Part shown: in pieces, positions 1 through 11,191 of the stretch
Layout: each line of letters begins with the position of its first letter
Numbering within the stretch: the first letter of the stretch is position 1
Assembly (NCBI GenBank): GCA_026932425.1
Contig: JAIXKN010000065.1
Location: 16,670-80,669 of the forward strand
Length of the DNA stretch: 64,000 nt
From: Burkholderiales bacterium
GTDB lineage: Bacteria; Pseudomonadota; Gammaproteobacteria; Burkholderiales; Burkholderiaceae_C
Direction: 5' to 3'
Position numbers and translations under genes: made by a program
The notes under the pieces: model-generated
What the model was told of the DNA's origin: nothing
Databases searched by the model: none
What the model saw: the letters and a program-made list of their open reading frames with translations, nothing else

Positions 1-2548
1 CGGTGCGGTCGCTCGCGGTCACGGTGAGCAGCCAGCGCTGCGCGCGCTCGTCGGGTGCAAGCGTCACGCTCGGTGCGACCGGGAACGAGCGCATCCGGCG
101 CGAGACGCGCACACGCCCCGGTTCACGCAGCGGGCGCTCGTCGGCGAGCGCGCGCATTGCCTGCGCCTGCATGCGCGCCCGCAGCGCGCGTTGAGCGGCC
201 TCGTCCGCGTCGCCATCGTCGCCCTCGTGCAGCCGGGTGCCGACGACCTGGAAGGTGTCGAGCGCATAGCCGTCGCTCGTCGTGTGCACGCGCGCGTCCT
301 GGATGCTGAAGCCGGCCGCGTCGAAGTAGCCGCAGATGCGCGCGAAGAGGTCGGGCCGGTCGCGCACGTAGAACAGCATCTGCAGCCCCTGGCCGTGGGC
401 CGAGGCGCGTGCGCGCACGACCGGATCAAGGCTACCGACATGCGCAGCCAGCTCGAGCGCGTGCCAGGCCAGCTCGTCGGCGTCGTGGCGCGCGAAGTAG
501 CCCACGTCCAGCGTTTGCCACAGCGCCTCCTCGCTGCCGGGCGCGCCACCCATGCGGGCCAGGCGCTGCCGCGCCTCGGCGCGCCGCGCCTCGATCTCGG
601 CCTGCAGGTTCGGTCGCGCGCCGCCGAGCGCGCGCAGCGCGAGCCGGTAGAGATCCTCGAGCAGCTTGCCCTTCCACGCGTTCCACACCGTCGGGCCGGT
701 GCCACGGATGTCGGCCACCGTCAGCAGGTACAGCGCGGTGAGCGTGCGCTCGTCGCCGACGAGGGCGGCAAAGCGCGCGATCACCTCCGGGTCGTAGAGG
801 TCTTCCTTCTGCGCGACGCGGCTCATCGTCAGGTGCTCGCGCACGAGGAATTCGATCAGGCGTGCGTCCTCGCCCTGGATGTCGTGTGCACGGCAGAAGC
901 GCCGCGCCTCGCGCGCGCCGAGCTCGCTGTGGTCTCCGCGCCGACCCTTGGCGACGTCGTGGAAGAGCGCCGCCACGTACAGCACCCAGGGCGCATCGAA
1001 GCCCGCGGCGAGCTGGCTGCAGAGCGGGTACTCGTGCGCGTGCTCGGGGATCAGGAAGCGGCGCACGTTGCGCACCACCATCAGGATGTGCTGGTCGACC
1101 GTGTAGACGTGGAAGAGGTCGTGCTGCATGCGCCCGACGATGCGGCGGAACACCCACAGGTAGCGCCCGAGCACGCTGGTCGCGTTCATCTGCCGCAGCG
1201 CGTGCGTCTGCCCGCTCGGCTGGCGCAGGATCTGCATGAAGAGCTCGCGGTTGCGCGGGTCGCGCCGGAAGGAGGCGCCCATCAGCGTGCGCGCGTTGTA
1301 GAGCGCGCGCAGCGTGCGCGCCGAGAAGCCGCGCAGCCCCGGCGTCTGCTGGAAGACGAGGAAGGTCTCGAGGATCGCGTGCGGGTCCTCCTCGTAGAGC
1401 CGGTCGTGCGCGACCTCGAGCATGCCGCCGCGGTCGAGGAAGCGTTCGTTGATCGGCTGCATCGGCGCGCGCTCGGTGCCGGTGATGCGCTCCTCGATGT
1501 TCAGCAGCACGATCTCGTTGAGCTGCGTCACCGCCTTGGCCGCCCAGTAGTAGCGGTGCATCAGCCGCTCGGAGCAGTGCTGCTCGTCGGTGGAGCACAG
1601 CTGGAAGCTCTCGGCCACCGCGGTCTGCAGGTCGAAGAGCAGGCGGTCCTCGCGCCGGCCGGCAACGAGGTGCAGCCGCGCGCGGATGAGCTTGAGCGTG
1701 CCTTCGTGCTGGCGCAGCCGCCGCGCCTCGAAGGGCGTCAGCAGGCCCTTGGCACAGAGCTCGCTCCAGTTGCGCCCCAGGCCCGCGGCGCGGGCGACCC
1801 AGATCAGCACGTGCAGGTCGCGCAGCCCGCCGGGGCTTTCCTTGCAGTTGGGTTCGAGCGCGTAGGGCGTGCCCTCGTACTTGACGTGGCGCTGTCGCAT
1901 CTCGAGCGTCTTCGCGCGCAGGAAGGCGCGTGCGTCCATCGCCGCGTCCATCGTCTCGACGAGCTGCTGGAAGAGCGCAGGCTCGCCGCAGACCAGCCGG
2001 CTCTCCAGCACCGCGGTCTGCACCGTGATGTCGCGCAAGGCCTCGGAGCGGCACTCGGCGACGCTGCGCACCGAGGAGCCGATCGCCAGGCCGCTGTCCC
2101 AGCACAGCGTGACGAAGCGCTCGATCGCTTCGCGCGTCGGCGCTTCACCGCGATGCGGTCCGCCGGCCTCGTCCACCTCATCTGCATCACACGCCTCGGG
2201 TCGCAGCACGAGCACGTCGACGTCGGACTCCGGGAAGAGCTCGGCGCGCCCGTAGCCGCCCACGGCCACGAGCGCGAGGCCGGCCGGGACGCCGGCCTGC
2301 TGCCAGAGCGTGGTGAGCGTGCGGTCCACATGCTGCGTCAGCGCGCGCACGAGCCGCGCGGTGGCCGCCACGCGCGGCGGCGCGGCGGCGAACTCGGCGA
2401 GCAGCCGCGCCTTGCCGTCACGGTATTGCGCGCGCAGCGCCGCGAGATCGGCCGCGGCTGGCTGCATCGGCGCTTCGGGTCTTGCCGACGTCTGCGGCGG
2501 ACCGCCGAGTTCGGACGCCACGGGCGAGGGCAGCGCCGCCGCGCCCAT
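1..2548 (-). CDS. glnD: PII uridylyltransferase / uridylyl-removing enzyme, 3' end cut by window edge
   Basis: Senses glutamine and adds or removes UMP on the PII proteins (GlnB/GlnK), so it controls nitrogen assimilation. About 849 residues are visible and the last part of the protein runs off the window. The nucleotidyltransferase motif GGYGRAELFPESDVD is at about residues 97-111, with Asp109 and Asp111 as metal ligands. The HD domain that does the uridylyl removal has its HD pair at about 530-531 (ALFHDVAKGRRGDHS). A first ACT domain is complete near the C-terminus (starting around GLQMLFYVRDRPDLF) and the second ACT domain is broken off. The ATG at 2548 lies 14 bp after the map stop, so map and glnD are probably one transcript. 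This map-glnD order is common in Burkholderiales. Confidence 0.95.
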   Translation of the reverse strand, partial: MGAAALPSPVASELGGPPQTSARPEAPMQPAAADLAALRAQYRDGKARLLAEFAAAPPRVAATARLVRALTQHVDRTLTTLWQQAGVPAGLALVAVGGYGRAELFPESDVDVLVLRPEACDADEVDEAGGPHRGEAPTREAIERFVTLCWDSGLAIGSSVRSVAECRSEALRDITVQTAVLESRLVCGEPALFQQLVETMDAAMDARAFLRAKTLEMRQRHVKYEGTPYALEPNCKESPGGLRDLHVLIWVARAAGLGRNWSELCAKGLLTPFEARRLRQHEGTLKLIRARLHLVAGRREDRLLFDLQTAVAESFQLCSTDEQHCSERLMHRYYWAAKAVTQLNEIVLLNIEERITGTERAPMQPINERFLDRGGMLEVAHDRLYEEDPHAILETFLVFQQTPGLRGFSARTLRALYNARTLMGASFRRDPRNRELFMQILRQPSGQTHALRQMNATSVLGRYLWVFRRIVGRMQHDLFHVYTVDQHILMVVRNVRRFLIPEHAHEYPLCSQLAAGFDAPWVLYVAALFHDVAKGRRGDHSELGAREARRFCRAHDIQGEDARLIEFLVREHLTMSRVAQKEDLYDPEVIARFAALVGDERTLTALYLLTVADIRGTGPTVWNAWKGKLLEDLYRLALRALGGARPNLQAEIEARRAEARQRLARMGGAPGSEEALWQTLDVGYFARHDADELAWHALELAAHVGSLDPVVRARASAHGQGLQMLFYVRDRPDLFARICGYFDAAGFSIQDARVHTTSDGYALDTFQVVGTRLHEGDDGDADEAAQRALRARMQAQAMRALADERPLREPGRVRVSRRMRSFPVAPSVTLAPDERAQRWLLTVTASDRT

Positions 2549-2562
2549 GACGGTCGATCGGC

Positions 2563-3432
2563 TCAGCTGGCCGCGGCCGGCGCCGGCGCCGCGGCGTGCG
2601 CGCCGCCGTAGCCCTGCGTCGCGAAGGCCGGTGGCGGCGGGCTGCCGGCGGACACCGTCAGCACCTCGTAGCCGGTTTCGGTGACGAGCACGCTGTGCTC
2701 CCACTGCGCCGACAGCGAGCGGTCGCGCGTGACGATGGTCCAGCCGTCGTAGGGGCGGCCGCCCTTGCGGTCTTCCTTGATCTCGCGCCGGCCGGCGTTG
2801 ATCATCGGCTCGATCGTGAAGATCATCCCCGGCACCAGCTCCTCGAGCGTGCCCGGGCGGCCATAGTGAAGCACCTGCGGCTCCTCGTGGAAGCGCGCGC
2901 CGACGCCGTGGCCGCAGAACTCGCGCACGACCGAATAGCCGTGGTGTTCGGCGAAGCTCTGGATCGCGTGGCCGATGTCGCCCAGGCGCGCACCGGGGCG
3001 CACCTTCACGATGCCCTTCCACATCGCCTCGAAGGTGATCTGGCACAGGCGGCGCGCGGCGATGCTCGCGTCGCCGATCACGAACATGCGGCTGTTGTCG
3101 CCATGCCAGCCGTCCTTGATGATCGTGACGTCGACGTTGAGGATGTCGCCGTTCTTCAGCGGCCGGTCGTCGGGGATGCCGTGGCAGACGACGTCGTTGA
3201 GCGAGGTGCACAGCGACGCCGGGTAGGCCGGATAGCCCGGCGGCTGGTAGCCGAGCGTGGCCGGCACGCCGCCCTGCACGTTGACCATGTAGTCGTGCGC
3301 GAGGCGGTCGATCTCGCGCGTCGTGACGCCCGCGCGGATGTGCGGCGTGAGCATGTCCAGCACCTCGGACGCCAGGCGCCCGGCCACGCGCATCGCTTCG
3401 ATTTCCGCGGCGTTCTTGATCGGAATGGCCAT
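2563..3432 (-). CDS. map: methionine aminopeptidase type I
   Basis: Removes the initiator methionine from new proteins in the cytosol. The 289-residue product carries the five metal ligands of the family at Asp101, Asp112 (HGDNSR), His175 (GHGVG), Glu208 (TIEP) and Glu245 (QWEHS), with His84 in the substrate pocket. The start [15 protein letters not shown] matches the family N-terminus, so I chose 3432 over further upstream in-frame codons. The last ~35 residues are an Ala/Pro/Gly-rich tail not found in the 264-residue E. coli enzyme. It lies upstream of glnD on the same strand and is divergent from purL, with only 70 bp between the start codons. Confidence 0.96.
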   Translation of the reverse strand: MAIPIKNAAEIEAMRVAGRLASEVLDMLTPHIRAGVTTREIDRLAHDYMVNVQGGVPATLGYQPPGYPAYPASLCTSLNDVVCHGIPDDRPLKNGDILNVDVTIIKDGWHGDNSRMFVIGDASIAARRLCQITFEAMWKGIVKVRPGARLGDIGHAIQSFAEHHGYSVVREFCGHGVGARFHEEPQVLHYGRPGTLEELVPGMIFTIEPMINAGRREIKEDRKGGRPYDGWTIVTRDRSLSAQWEHSVLVTETGYEVLTVSAGSPPPPAFATQGYGGAHAAAPAPAAAS

Positions 3433-3502
3433 CGCGGGATTATTCCATCGCCCACCTAGAATCTCCGTTTCCCTCCACGTTTGCCCTTGCGGGCGGGTTG
3501 GC

Positions 3503-6500
3503 ATGCCCCCGACGAGTCTTCATCTGCTGCACTTCGAGGGGGGCGATGCGCTTCCCGCGTTCCGCGCGCAGGCGCTGCTGGCGCGCCTGCAGGCTGCCTG
3601 CCCGCGCGTGGCGGCGGTGGCCGCGCGGCACGTGCACTGGGCGGGCTTCGATGCGGCGCCGGCCGCAGCCGAGGTCGACAAGCTCGCCGCGCTGCTCGAT
3701 TACGGACCGCGCTACGCGGGGCCGTCGACCGGCGAGTGCGTGCTCGTGATGCCGCGCCTGGGCACGGTCTCGCCCTGGGCGAGCAAGGCGACCGACATCG
3801 CGCGCAACTGCGGGCTGCCGGTGCGGCGCGTCGAGCGCGTCACCGAATACCGGCTCACGCTCGAGAAGCGGCTGCTCGGCGCGGCCAGGCCGCTGACGGA
3901 CGAGGAGCGGCAGGCGCTGGCTGCACTGCTGCACGACCGCATGACCGAGAGCGTGGCCTTCGAGCGCGCGGCTGCGCGCGCGCTCTTCACGCCGCAGCCG
4001 GCGGCAGCGCTCGAACGCGTCGACGTGCTCGGCCGCGGCCGCGAGGCGCTCGTGCAGGCCAACGCCGACTGGGGCCTGGCGCTGGCCGACGACGAGATCG
4101 ACTATCTGGTGGACGCCTTCGGCCGGCTCGGCCGCAACCCGAGCGACGTCGAGCTGATGATGTTCGCGCAGGCCAACAGCGAGCACTGCCGGCACAAGAT
4201 CTTCAACGCGCGCTTCACGATCGACGGGCAGGCGCAGGAGCGCTCGATGTTCGAGATGATCCGCCACACCGAGCGCGTGAGCGGACAGCACACCGTCGTC
4301 GCCTACCACGACAACGCCGCGGTGATGGAAGGGCAGACGATCCGCCGCTGGCTGCCGCAGGGCTTCACGAACGCGCCCGCGTATGCCGCGCGCGAGGAGC
4401 TCGTGCACGTGCTGATGAAGGTCGAGACGCACAACCACCCGACCGCGATCAGCCCCTTCCCGGGTGCCAGCACCGGCGCCGGCGGCGAGATCCGCGACGA
4501 GGGTGCGACCGGGCGCGGCGCGCAGCCCAAGGCCGGCCTCACCGGCTTCTCGGTCGGCCACCTGCACCTGCCGGGCACCGACGAGCCCTGGGAGCGCACG
4601 ACCATCGGCCGGCCCGCGCACATCGCCAGCGCGCTGCAGATCATGACCGAGGGACCGCTGGGCGGTGCGGCCTTCAACAACGAGTTCGGGCGACCCAACC
4701 TCGGCGGCTACTTCCGCGTCTTCGAGCAGCCGGTGGCTGGCGTGATGCGCGGCTATCACAAGCCGATCATGATCGCCGGGGGCCTGGGCAGCATCAGCGC
4801 TTCGCAGACGAAGAAGCGGCCCTTCGGCGAGGGCACGCTGCTGGTGCAGCTCGGCGGCCCGGGCATGCGCATCGGCATGGGGGGCGGTGCCGCGAGTTCG
4901 ATGGCCGCGGGCAGCAACACCGCGGCGCTGGACTTCGACAGCGTGCAGCGCGGCAACCCGGAGATCCAGCGCCGCGCGCAGGAGGTCATCAAGCACTGCT
5001 GGAGCTTGGGGCGCGACAACCCGATCCTCGCGATCCACGACGTCGGCGCCGGGGGGCTGTCCAACGCCTTCCCGGAGCTGGTCGACGGTGCCGGCAAGGG
5101 TGCGATCTTCGACCTGCAGCGCGTGCCGCTCGAGGAAACGGGGCTTGCGCCGAAGGAGGTCTGGTGCAACGAGAGCCAGGAGCGCTACGTGCTGGCCCTC
5201 GACCCGAACCTGCTGCCGCTCTTCGAGCAGATGTGCGCGCGCGAGCGCTGCCCGTTCGCGGTCGTCGGCGTGGCCACCGAGGCGACGCAGCTCGTCGTCG
5301 AGGATGGCCCCGAGCGCGAGGACGGCAGCCGTGTGCGAGTGATCGACATGCCGATGGAGGTGCTGCTCGGCAAGCCGCCGCGCATGCACCGCGAGGTGCA
5401 GCGCGTTCAGCGCCGCGAGGCGCCGCTCGATCTCACCGACGTGGCGCTCGAGGAGGTGATGCTCTCCGTGCTGCGCCATCCGACGGTCGCCAGCAAGCGC
5501 TTCCTCGTGACCATCGGCGACCGCAGCGTCGGCGGCCTCTCGCACCGCGATCCGATGGTCGGCCCCTGGCAGGTGCCGGTGGCCGACGTCGCGGTGACGC
5601 TGGCCGACTTCGAGGGCTTCGCCGGCGAGGCGATGTGCATGGGCGAGCGCACGCCGCTGGCCGCACTCGACGCGCCGGCTTCGGGCCGGATGGCGGTGGG
5701 CGAGGCGATCACGAACCTGCTCGCCGCGCCGATCGAGCTTGCGCGCGTCAAGCTCTCGTGCAACTGGATGGCCGCCTGCGGCGAGCCGGGCGAGGACGCC
5801 GCGCTCTACGACACGGTGCAGGCGGTGGCGATGGAACTCTGCCCGGCGCTGGGCATCGGCGTTCCGGTGGGCAAGGATTCGCTCTCGATGCGCACGCGCT
5901 GGAGCGAGGACGGGCTACCGCGCCAGGTCACCGCGCCGGTGTCGCTGATCGTCAGCGCCTTTGCGACACTCGATGACGTGCGCGGCACGCTGACGCCGCA
6001 GCTGCAGCCGGGCGACACGACGCTGATCCTCATCGACCTCGGCGCCGGCAGGCGGCGCATGGGCGGCTCGATGCTCGCGCAGGTGCTGGGCCAGTTCGGC
6101 GACCAGGTGCCCGACCTCGACGACCCGGCGCGGCTCCTTGCGCTCGTCGCCGCGATCAATGAGCTGCGCGGGCAAGGGCGCATCCTCGCCTATCACGACC
6201 GCAGCGACGGCGGCCTCTGGGCCACCGTCTGCGAGATGGCCTTTGCCGGGCGCCGCGGCGTGAGCCTGAACGTCGACATCCTCGTCACCGAAGGCGACGG
6301 CATCAGCGACAGCCGCGCCGACCACGGCGATTCGAAGAACTGGGCGACACAGGTCGGGCAGCGCCGCCAGCAGCACACGCTGGAGGCGCTCTTCAACGAG
6401 GAACTGGGTGTCGTGATCCAGGTCGAGAGCGCGCGCCGCGACGAGGTCTTCGCGCTGCTGCGCCGCCACGGTCTTTCGCGTGACGCGCACGTCATCGGCA

Positions 6501-7507
6501 AGACCAACGACCGCGGCGTGATCGAGGTCTGGCGCGACGCCAGGTGCCAGGCGAGCGCGCCGCTGTCGACGCTGCTGCAGGCCTGGGACGAGGTGAGCTG
6601 GCGCATCGCGCGCGAGCGCGATCACCCGGAGCTGGCCGACGCCGAGCACGCCGCGGTCGCCGCGAGCGACGACCCCGGGCTGCACCTGCACCTGAGCTTC
6701 GACCCGGCCGAGGACATCGCCGCGCCGATGATCGCCAAGGGCGCGCGCCCGGCGGTTGCGATCCTGCGCGAGCAGGGCGTGAACTCGGCGGTCGAGATGA
6801 GCTGGGCGCTCGCGCGCGCGGGCTTCGACGCCTTTGATGTCCACATGACCGACCTGCAGGCCGGGCGCGCGCGGCTCGATGCCTTCCAGGCTGTTGTCGC
6901 CTGCGGCGGCTTCAGCTACGGCGACACGCTGGGCGCGGGCGAAGGCTGGGCGCGCTCGATCCTCTTCAACCCGCAGCTTGCCGAGGCCTTCGCGGCCTTC
7001 TTCAACCGCGACCAGACGCTGACCCTGGGCGTGTGCAACGGCTGCCAGATGCTGGCCGCGCTCTCGCCGTTGATCCCGGGCACGCAACACTGGCCGCGCT
7101 TCACGCGCAACCGCAGCCAGCAGTTCGAGGGCCGGCTCTCGCTGGTCGAGGTGCTGGACAGCCCGAGCCTCTTCTTCACCGGCATGGCCGGCAGCCGCAT
7201 CCCCATCGTCGTCTCGCACGGCGAGGGCCTGGCCGACTTCTCGCAGCGCGGCGACGCCGCGAAGGTGCAGCGCGCGCTGCGTTTCGTCGACCACCATGGC
7301 CAGCCGACCGAGGCCTATCCCTTCAACCCCAACGGCAGCCCCGGCGGCCTGACCGGCGTGACCACGGCCGACGGCCGGGTGACCGCGCTGATGCCGCACC
7401 CCGAACGCGTGCTGCGCAACGTCCAGATGAGCTGGAGCGGCGGCGACACCAGCGCCGACAGCCCCTGGCTGCGGATGTTCCGCAACGCCAGGCGGGCGTT
7501 GGGGTAG
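3503..7507 (+). CDS. purL: phosphoribosylformylglycinamidine synthase (large, fused form)
   Basis: Catalyses step four of purine synthesis: FGAR plus glutamine and ATP give FGAM. The 1334-residue product is the single-chain proteobacterial form, with an N-terminal PurS-like region, two AIRS-like synthetase halves and a C-terminal glutaminase. Recognisable motifs are [15 protein letters not shown] and [17 protein letters not shown] in the first synthetase half. The glutaminase nucleophile is Cys1178 in GVCNGCQML, and His1299 and Glu1301 of PHPER complete the triad. The frame is open further upstream, but that stretch is antisense to map. The ATG at 3503 gives the expected N-terminus. Confidence 0.97.
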   Translation: MPPTSLHLLHFEGGDALPAFRAQALLARLQAACPRVAAVAARHVHWAGFDAAPAAAEVDKLAALLDYGPRYAGPSTGECVLVMPRLGTVSPWASKATDIARNCGLPVRRVERVTEYRLTLEKRLLGAARPLTDEERQALAALLHDRMTESVAFERAAARALFTPQPAAALERVDVLGRGREALVQANADWGLALADDEIDYLVDAFGRLGRNPSDVELMMFAQANSEHCRHKIFNARFTIDGQAQERSMFEMIRHTERVSGQHTVVAYHDNAAVMEGQTIRRWLPQGFTNAPAYAAREELVHVLMKVETHNHPTAISPFPGASTGAGGEIRDEGATGRGAQPKAGLTGFSVGHLHLPGTDEPWERTTIGRPAHIASALQIMTEGPLGGAAFNNEFGRPNLGGYFRVFEQPVAGVMRGYHKPIMIAGGLGSISASQTKKRPFGEGTLLVQLGGPGMRIGMGGGAASSMAAGSNTAALDFDSVQRGNPEIQRRAQEVIKHCWSLGRDNPILAIHDVGAGGLSNAFPELVDGAGKGAIFDLQRVPLEETGLAPKEVWCNESQERYVLALDPNLLPLFEQMCARERCPFAVVGVATEATQLVVEDGPEREDGSRVRVIDMPMEVLLGKPPRMHREVQRVQRREAPLDLTDVALEEVMLSVLRHPTVASKRFLVTIGDRSVGGLSHRDPMVGPWQVPVADVAVTLADFEGFAGEAMCMGERTPLAALDAPASGRMAVGEAITNLLAAPIELARVKLSCNWMAACGEPGEDAALYDTVQAVAMELCPALGIGVPVGKDSLSMRTRWSEDGLPRQVTAPVSLIVSAFATLDDVRGTLTPQLQPGDTTLILIDLGAGRRRMGGSMLAQVLGQFGDQVPDLDDPARLLALVAAINELRGQGRILAYHDRSDGGLWATVCEMAFAGRRGVSLNVDILVTEGDGISDSRADHGDSKNWATQVGQRRQQHTLEALFNEELGVVIQVESARRDEVFALLRRHGLSRDAHVIGKTNDRGVIEVWRDARCQASAPLSTLLQAWDEVSWRIARERDHPELADAEHAAVAASDDPGLHLHLSFDPAEDIAAPMIAKGARPAVAILREQGVNSAVEMSWALARAGFDAFDVHMTDLQAGRARLDAFQAVVACGGFSYGDTLGAGEGWARSILFNPQLAEAFAAFFNRDQTLTLGVCNGCQMLAALSPLIPGTQHWPRFTRNRSQQFEGRLSLVEVLDSPSLFFTGMAGSRIPIVVSHGEGLADFSQRGDAAKVQRALRFVDHHGQPTEAYPFNPNGSPGGLTGVTTADGRVTALMPHPERVLRNVQMSWSGGDTSADSPWLRMFRNARRALG

Positions 7508-7513
7508 AGGCGG

Positions 7514-7624
7514 ATGCGTGCCGACCGAGGCCCCGCTGCGCGCCCTTCGCTGAAGGAGTTGCTGCTCGCGGACGAGGCGCGGGCAGATCTGCTGGTGCGC
7601 GACCGTGGATCGCGCCCGGAGCGC
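7514..7624 (+). pseudogene. remnant of a Phd/YefM-type antitoxin C-terminus
   Basis: A short stretch reads RPSLKELLLADEARADLLV followed by RDRGSRPER. This resembles the C-terminal toxin-binding tail of Phd/YefM antitoxins in proteobacteria, where a Pro-Ser-Leu-Lys-x-Leu-Leu-Leu block is followed by a small acidic helix and an Arg-rich end. The N-terminal DNA-binding half is absent: the purL stop codon lies just upstream. It sits immediately before a stretch that looks like the middle of a PIN toxin in another frame, which is the gene order of such pairs. This is pattern recall only. A random GC-rich reading frame is the alternative. Confidence 0.4.
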
Positions 7625-7799
7625 GGTGATGATCGGCGAGGTCCGGACCTGCGTTGCGAAGATCCGAAAAACGGACCCTGGGAAGGCTGCACAGACCGGG
7701 GCTCGACTCGCGTCGCTGGCCACAGCGGCGAAGGTGCTGCCGATGGATGTCGCGGCCTTCAAGGCGTTCGGCGTGAAAACGTTTGACCCGCGCTCATGA
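7608..7799 (+). pseudogene. remnant of a PIN-domain (VapC/FitB-like) toxin
   Basis: The frame reads RSAVMIGEVRTCVAKIRK and later AAKVLPMDVAAFKAFGVKT. Intact VapC/FitB toxins have a similar middle: a Ser-x-x-Thr-Ile-Gly-Glu-Ile/Leu-Arg helix carrying a catalytic Glu, then Val-Leu-Pro-x-Asp-x-x-Ala-x-x-x-Gly. The N-terminal strand with the first catalytic Asp (LLDTN) is missing and a stop follows after about 64 codons, so the gene would be dead. Together with the antitoxin-like piece just upstream it fills the only gap over 300 bp in the window (7508-7859). Nothing else is visible there. Confidence 0.4.
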
Positions 7800-7859
7800 G
7801 CGGCAGCGCCAGGGCACCCTGATCCGGTGCTGTGCCGCTGCGCATGGGAGGGTGGGGTG

Positions 7860-9688
7860 TTACATCCAATCCTCGGGAACGCGCACCGGCATCGCCAGCA
7901 GGACTTGCGCCATGCCCTTGCCGAGCGCGTCGTTGCGCAGCGAGGCCATGCCGCCGCCGGCCAGGGCCTGTTCGCAGACGAAGTTGAAGGCGTGGATGCC
8001 GGGGACCTCGTAGCGCGTGACCTTGCCCTGCACCAGGTGCGCGAGCCAGTCCTTCACGCGCGCCTCGGTGAGCTGTTCGCCAAGCCACGTCAGCCACTCG
8101 GGGCGGCGAGCGATGACGCCGATGTTCGACGTATCGCCCTTGTCGCCCGACCGCGCCCAGGCCAGCCGGATCAGCGGAACCTCGACCATCGGCCCGCTCA
8201 CCGCAGCAGAGCCTGCCGGCCCCGTGCCTTTCGCCGCTGACGGCCCGGGTTCTGCCCGCGCCTGGCGCGAAGCCTGCGAAACCGAGGTCGCGGGGGGAGG
8301 CGGCAGCGGCACCGGTTCGCCGTCCAGCGTCACCACCGGCGTCACGCGTGCCTTGTCGAGCAGGAAGGCGTACTGGCGGATCAGCGGCGAGACGGTCGCG
8401 CGACCGCCGGCGCCGGTGGTGCCGGGTGCCCAGGAGGTTGCGGCCGGCGCGACCTCGCGCGCCAGCAGCTCCAGCGCGGCCTTCTCGCGGTGGTGGGCGC
8501 CAAGGCGCAGCACGGCCTCGCGCAGCTGCGCCGCTGCCGGCTGCGCGTGCGGGCCATAGGGCGTCTCCGAGCCCAGCACCTCGATGCGCGTTGCACTGAA
8601 GGGCGGCAGGCCCTGCTGCGCGAGCAGCTCGCCGACGCGCTCGAGGATCGCCTCGCCGCTGCGCTGCGCCTTGGCCACCGCGTCGAAGCCGACGATCGTC
8701 AGCTGCGCCGAGGTCTTGTAGCCGTCGAGATAGGTTGCGCTGACCTTGTAGCGGTCGCTCGGCGCAAGGCCGCGCGCGCCCTGCACGCGCACGCGCCCGG
8801 GTCCGTCCTGCGTGATCGTGACCTGCGTGAAGTCGCACGCCACGTCGGGCAACAGGTAGCGCGCCGGGTCGTGGATCTCGTAGAGGAGCTGCTCGGCCAC
8901 GCACTGCGGCGCGATCAGACCGCCGGTGCCCGCCGGCTTGGTGACGCTGAAGCTGCCGTCGGCTTCGCACTCGACGATCGGGTAGCCGATGTGCGCCCAG
9001 TCGGGAACGTCCTGCCAGTCGGTGTGCAGGCCGCCGGTGGCCTGGCAGCCGCACTCGATGATGTGGCCCGCGAGGCTGCCACCGGCCAGCCGGTCGTGGT
9101 CGTCCGGCGACCAGCCGAACTCGTGCATCAGGATGCCCAGTGTCACCGCCGAATCGACACAGCGGCCGGTGATGACGATCTGCGCGCCGGCATCCAGCGC
9201 CGCCTTGATCGGCAGCGCACCGAGGTAGGCGTTCGCCGTGATCACCTTGCTCGGCAGCGGCGCGCCGCTCTGCAGCTCGGCGACGGGCGGCTGCTGGCCG
9301 CGCAGCTCGGGGATCAGCGGCAGCACATCGTCGCCGCTGACGGTGGCGATCTTCACCTCGACACCCAGCTCGTGCGCCAGCGCGCGCAGCGCGTCGGCGC
9401 AGCCCTCGGGGTTGACGCCGCCCGCGTTGCTGACGACGCGGATGCCCCGCGCCACCACTTCCTCGAGCACCGACCTCATCGCGACCGTCACGAAATCGGT
9501 CGCGTAGCCGAGTTCGGGTTTCTTCATCCGCGCCGCGGCGAGGATCGACATCGTCAGCTCGGCGAGGTAGTCGAAGGCGAGGTAGTCGACCTGGCCACTG
9601 GCCACGAGTTGCGGTGCGGCGACACTGGAGTCGCCCCAGAAGCCGCTCGCGCCGCCGATGCGGACCGTCTTCGCCGCCGCGGGCGCGC

Positions 9689-9692
<4 letters not shown>
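7860..9692 (-). CDS. atuA: AtuA-family protein (DUF1446 plus C-terminal AtuA-like domain)
   Basis: AtuA is needed for acyclic terpene (citronellol/geraniol) use in Pseudomonas, but its reaction is unknown. The 610-residue product begins with a Gly-rich KTVRIGGASGFWGDS segment and holds a DUF1446 domain (about residues 1-450) with ITGRCVDSAVTLG and IIECGCQATGG motifs. A Pro/Ala-rich linker leads to a C-terminal domain of about 105 residues (LIRLAWARSGDKGDTSNIG). I chose the GTG at 9692 because it overlaps the upstream crotonase stop as GTGA, which is a translational-coupling junction. It is the last gene of the TetR-headed operon. Whether the substrate is a terpene or another branched acyl-CoA cannot be read from sequence. 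Confidence 0.85.
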
Positions 9693-10471
<779 letters not shown>

Positions 10472-10494
10472 CGTCGCTTCCGCTTGCTCGGTCC

Positions 10495-11184
10495 TCACGC
10501 GGGCCTGCCGCCAGGCAGCGGCATGCCCAGCACCTCGTCGATCGCCAGGCCCTGGCGCCGGATCGCGTCCTTCTGCGCCTGCTGCGCGCGCGCGAGGCCT
10601 TCGCGTGCGCTCAGGCGCTGCCAGTACGCGGCCACCGCAGGGCCGTACTGCGCGTCGAGCTGCAGCAGGGTGCCGAGCATCAGCGCGTAGCCCACCGAGA
10701 CGTCGGCGACGGTGAAGCGCCCTGCGCACAGGAACTCGCGCCCATCGGCGAGGGCGGCTTCGACCGCGCGCAGCCGCGCGAGGAACCACTGCGCATAGTC
10801 CTGCGCCACCTGCGGCTGGCGTCGCTCCCTGGGTTCGAAGCGCGAGTAACGCAGCACCAGCGTCTGCGGGAAGGTGAGCGTCGCCTCGCCGAAGTGTGTC
10901 CAGTTTAGGAACGCGCCGTAGTCCGCCTCGTCCACGCCGACCGCGAGCGGGCTCGGCCCGTGGCGCGTGGCCAGGTAGTGGCAGATCGCCGCCGACTCGG
11001 TCATCCGCGTCGCGCCGTCGAGCAGCAGCGGGACGGTGCCGAGCGCGTTGAGCTGCTTGTACTCGGGCGCGGCCGCCCGCGGCGGGAACGGCAGCAGCGT
11101 GAGCTCGTAGGGCAGCCGCATCTCCTCGAGCGTCCACAGCGGGCGAAAGGAGCGTGCGTTGATGCAGTGGTAGAGGTGGATCAC
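10495..11184 (-). CDS. glutathione S-transferase family protein
   Basis: A 229-residue cytosolic GST. The N-terminal thioredoxin-fold half is LYHCINARSFRPLWTLEEM, with the glutathione-binding Val-Pro-Leu-Leu strand at ALGTVPLLLDG and the MTESAAICHYLA helix. The C-terminal half is all-helical with FTVADVSVGYALMLG. Ser12 of NARSFR is a plausible catalytic residue. It sits inside the TetR-AtuA operon, 7 bp after the ligase stop and 23 bp before the crotonase start, so it is likely co-transcribed. GSTs are not part of the described Atu or Liu routes. It may detoxify a reactive enoyl intermediate or aldehyde, but that is inference. Confidence 0.85.
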   Translation of the reverse strand: MIHLYHCINARSFRPLWTLEEMRLPYELTLLPFPPRAAAPEYKQLNALGTVPLLLDGATRMTESAAICHYLATRHGPSPLAVGVDEADYGAFLNWTHFGEATLTFPQTLVLRYSRFEPRERRQPQVAQDYAQWFLARLRAVEAALADGREFLCAGRFTVADVSVGYALMLGTLLQLDAQYGPAVAAYWQRLSAREGLARAQQAQKDAIRRQGLAIDEVLGMPLPGGRPA

Positions 11185-11191
11185 GCGAGCC

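Noticed and set aside
191-2611. 806-codon open frame on the plus strand opposite glnD
   Set aside because: Antisense to glnD, whose domains are all in place; the product is low-complexity Arg/Ala/Val/Glu-rich sequence typical of the shadow frame of high-GC genes.
3440-5545. 701-codon open frame on the minus strand opposite purL
   Set aside because: Shadow frame of purL; no recognisable domain, and composition dominated by Arg, Ala, His and Leu.
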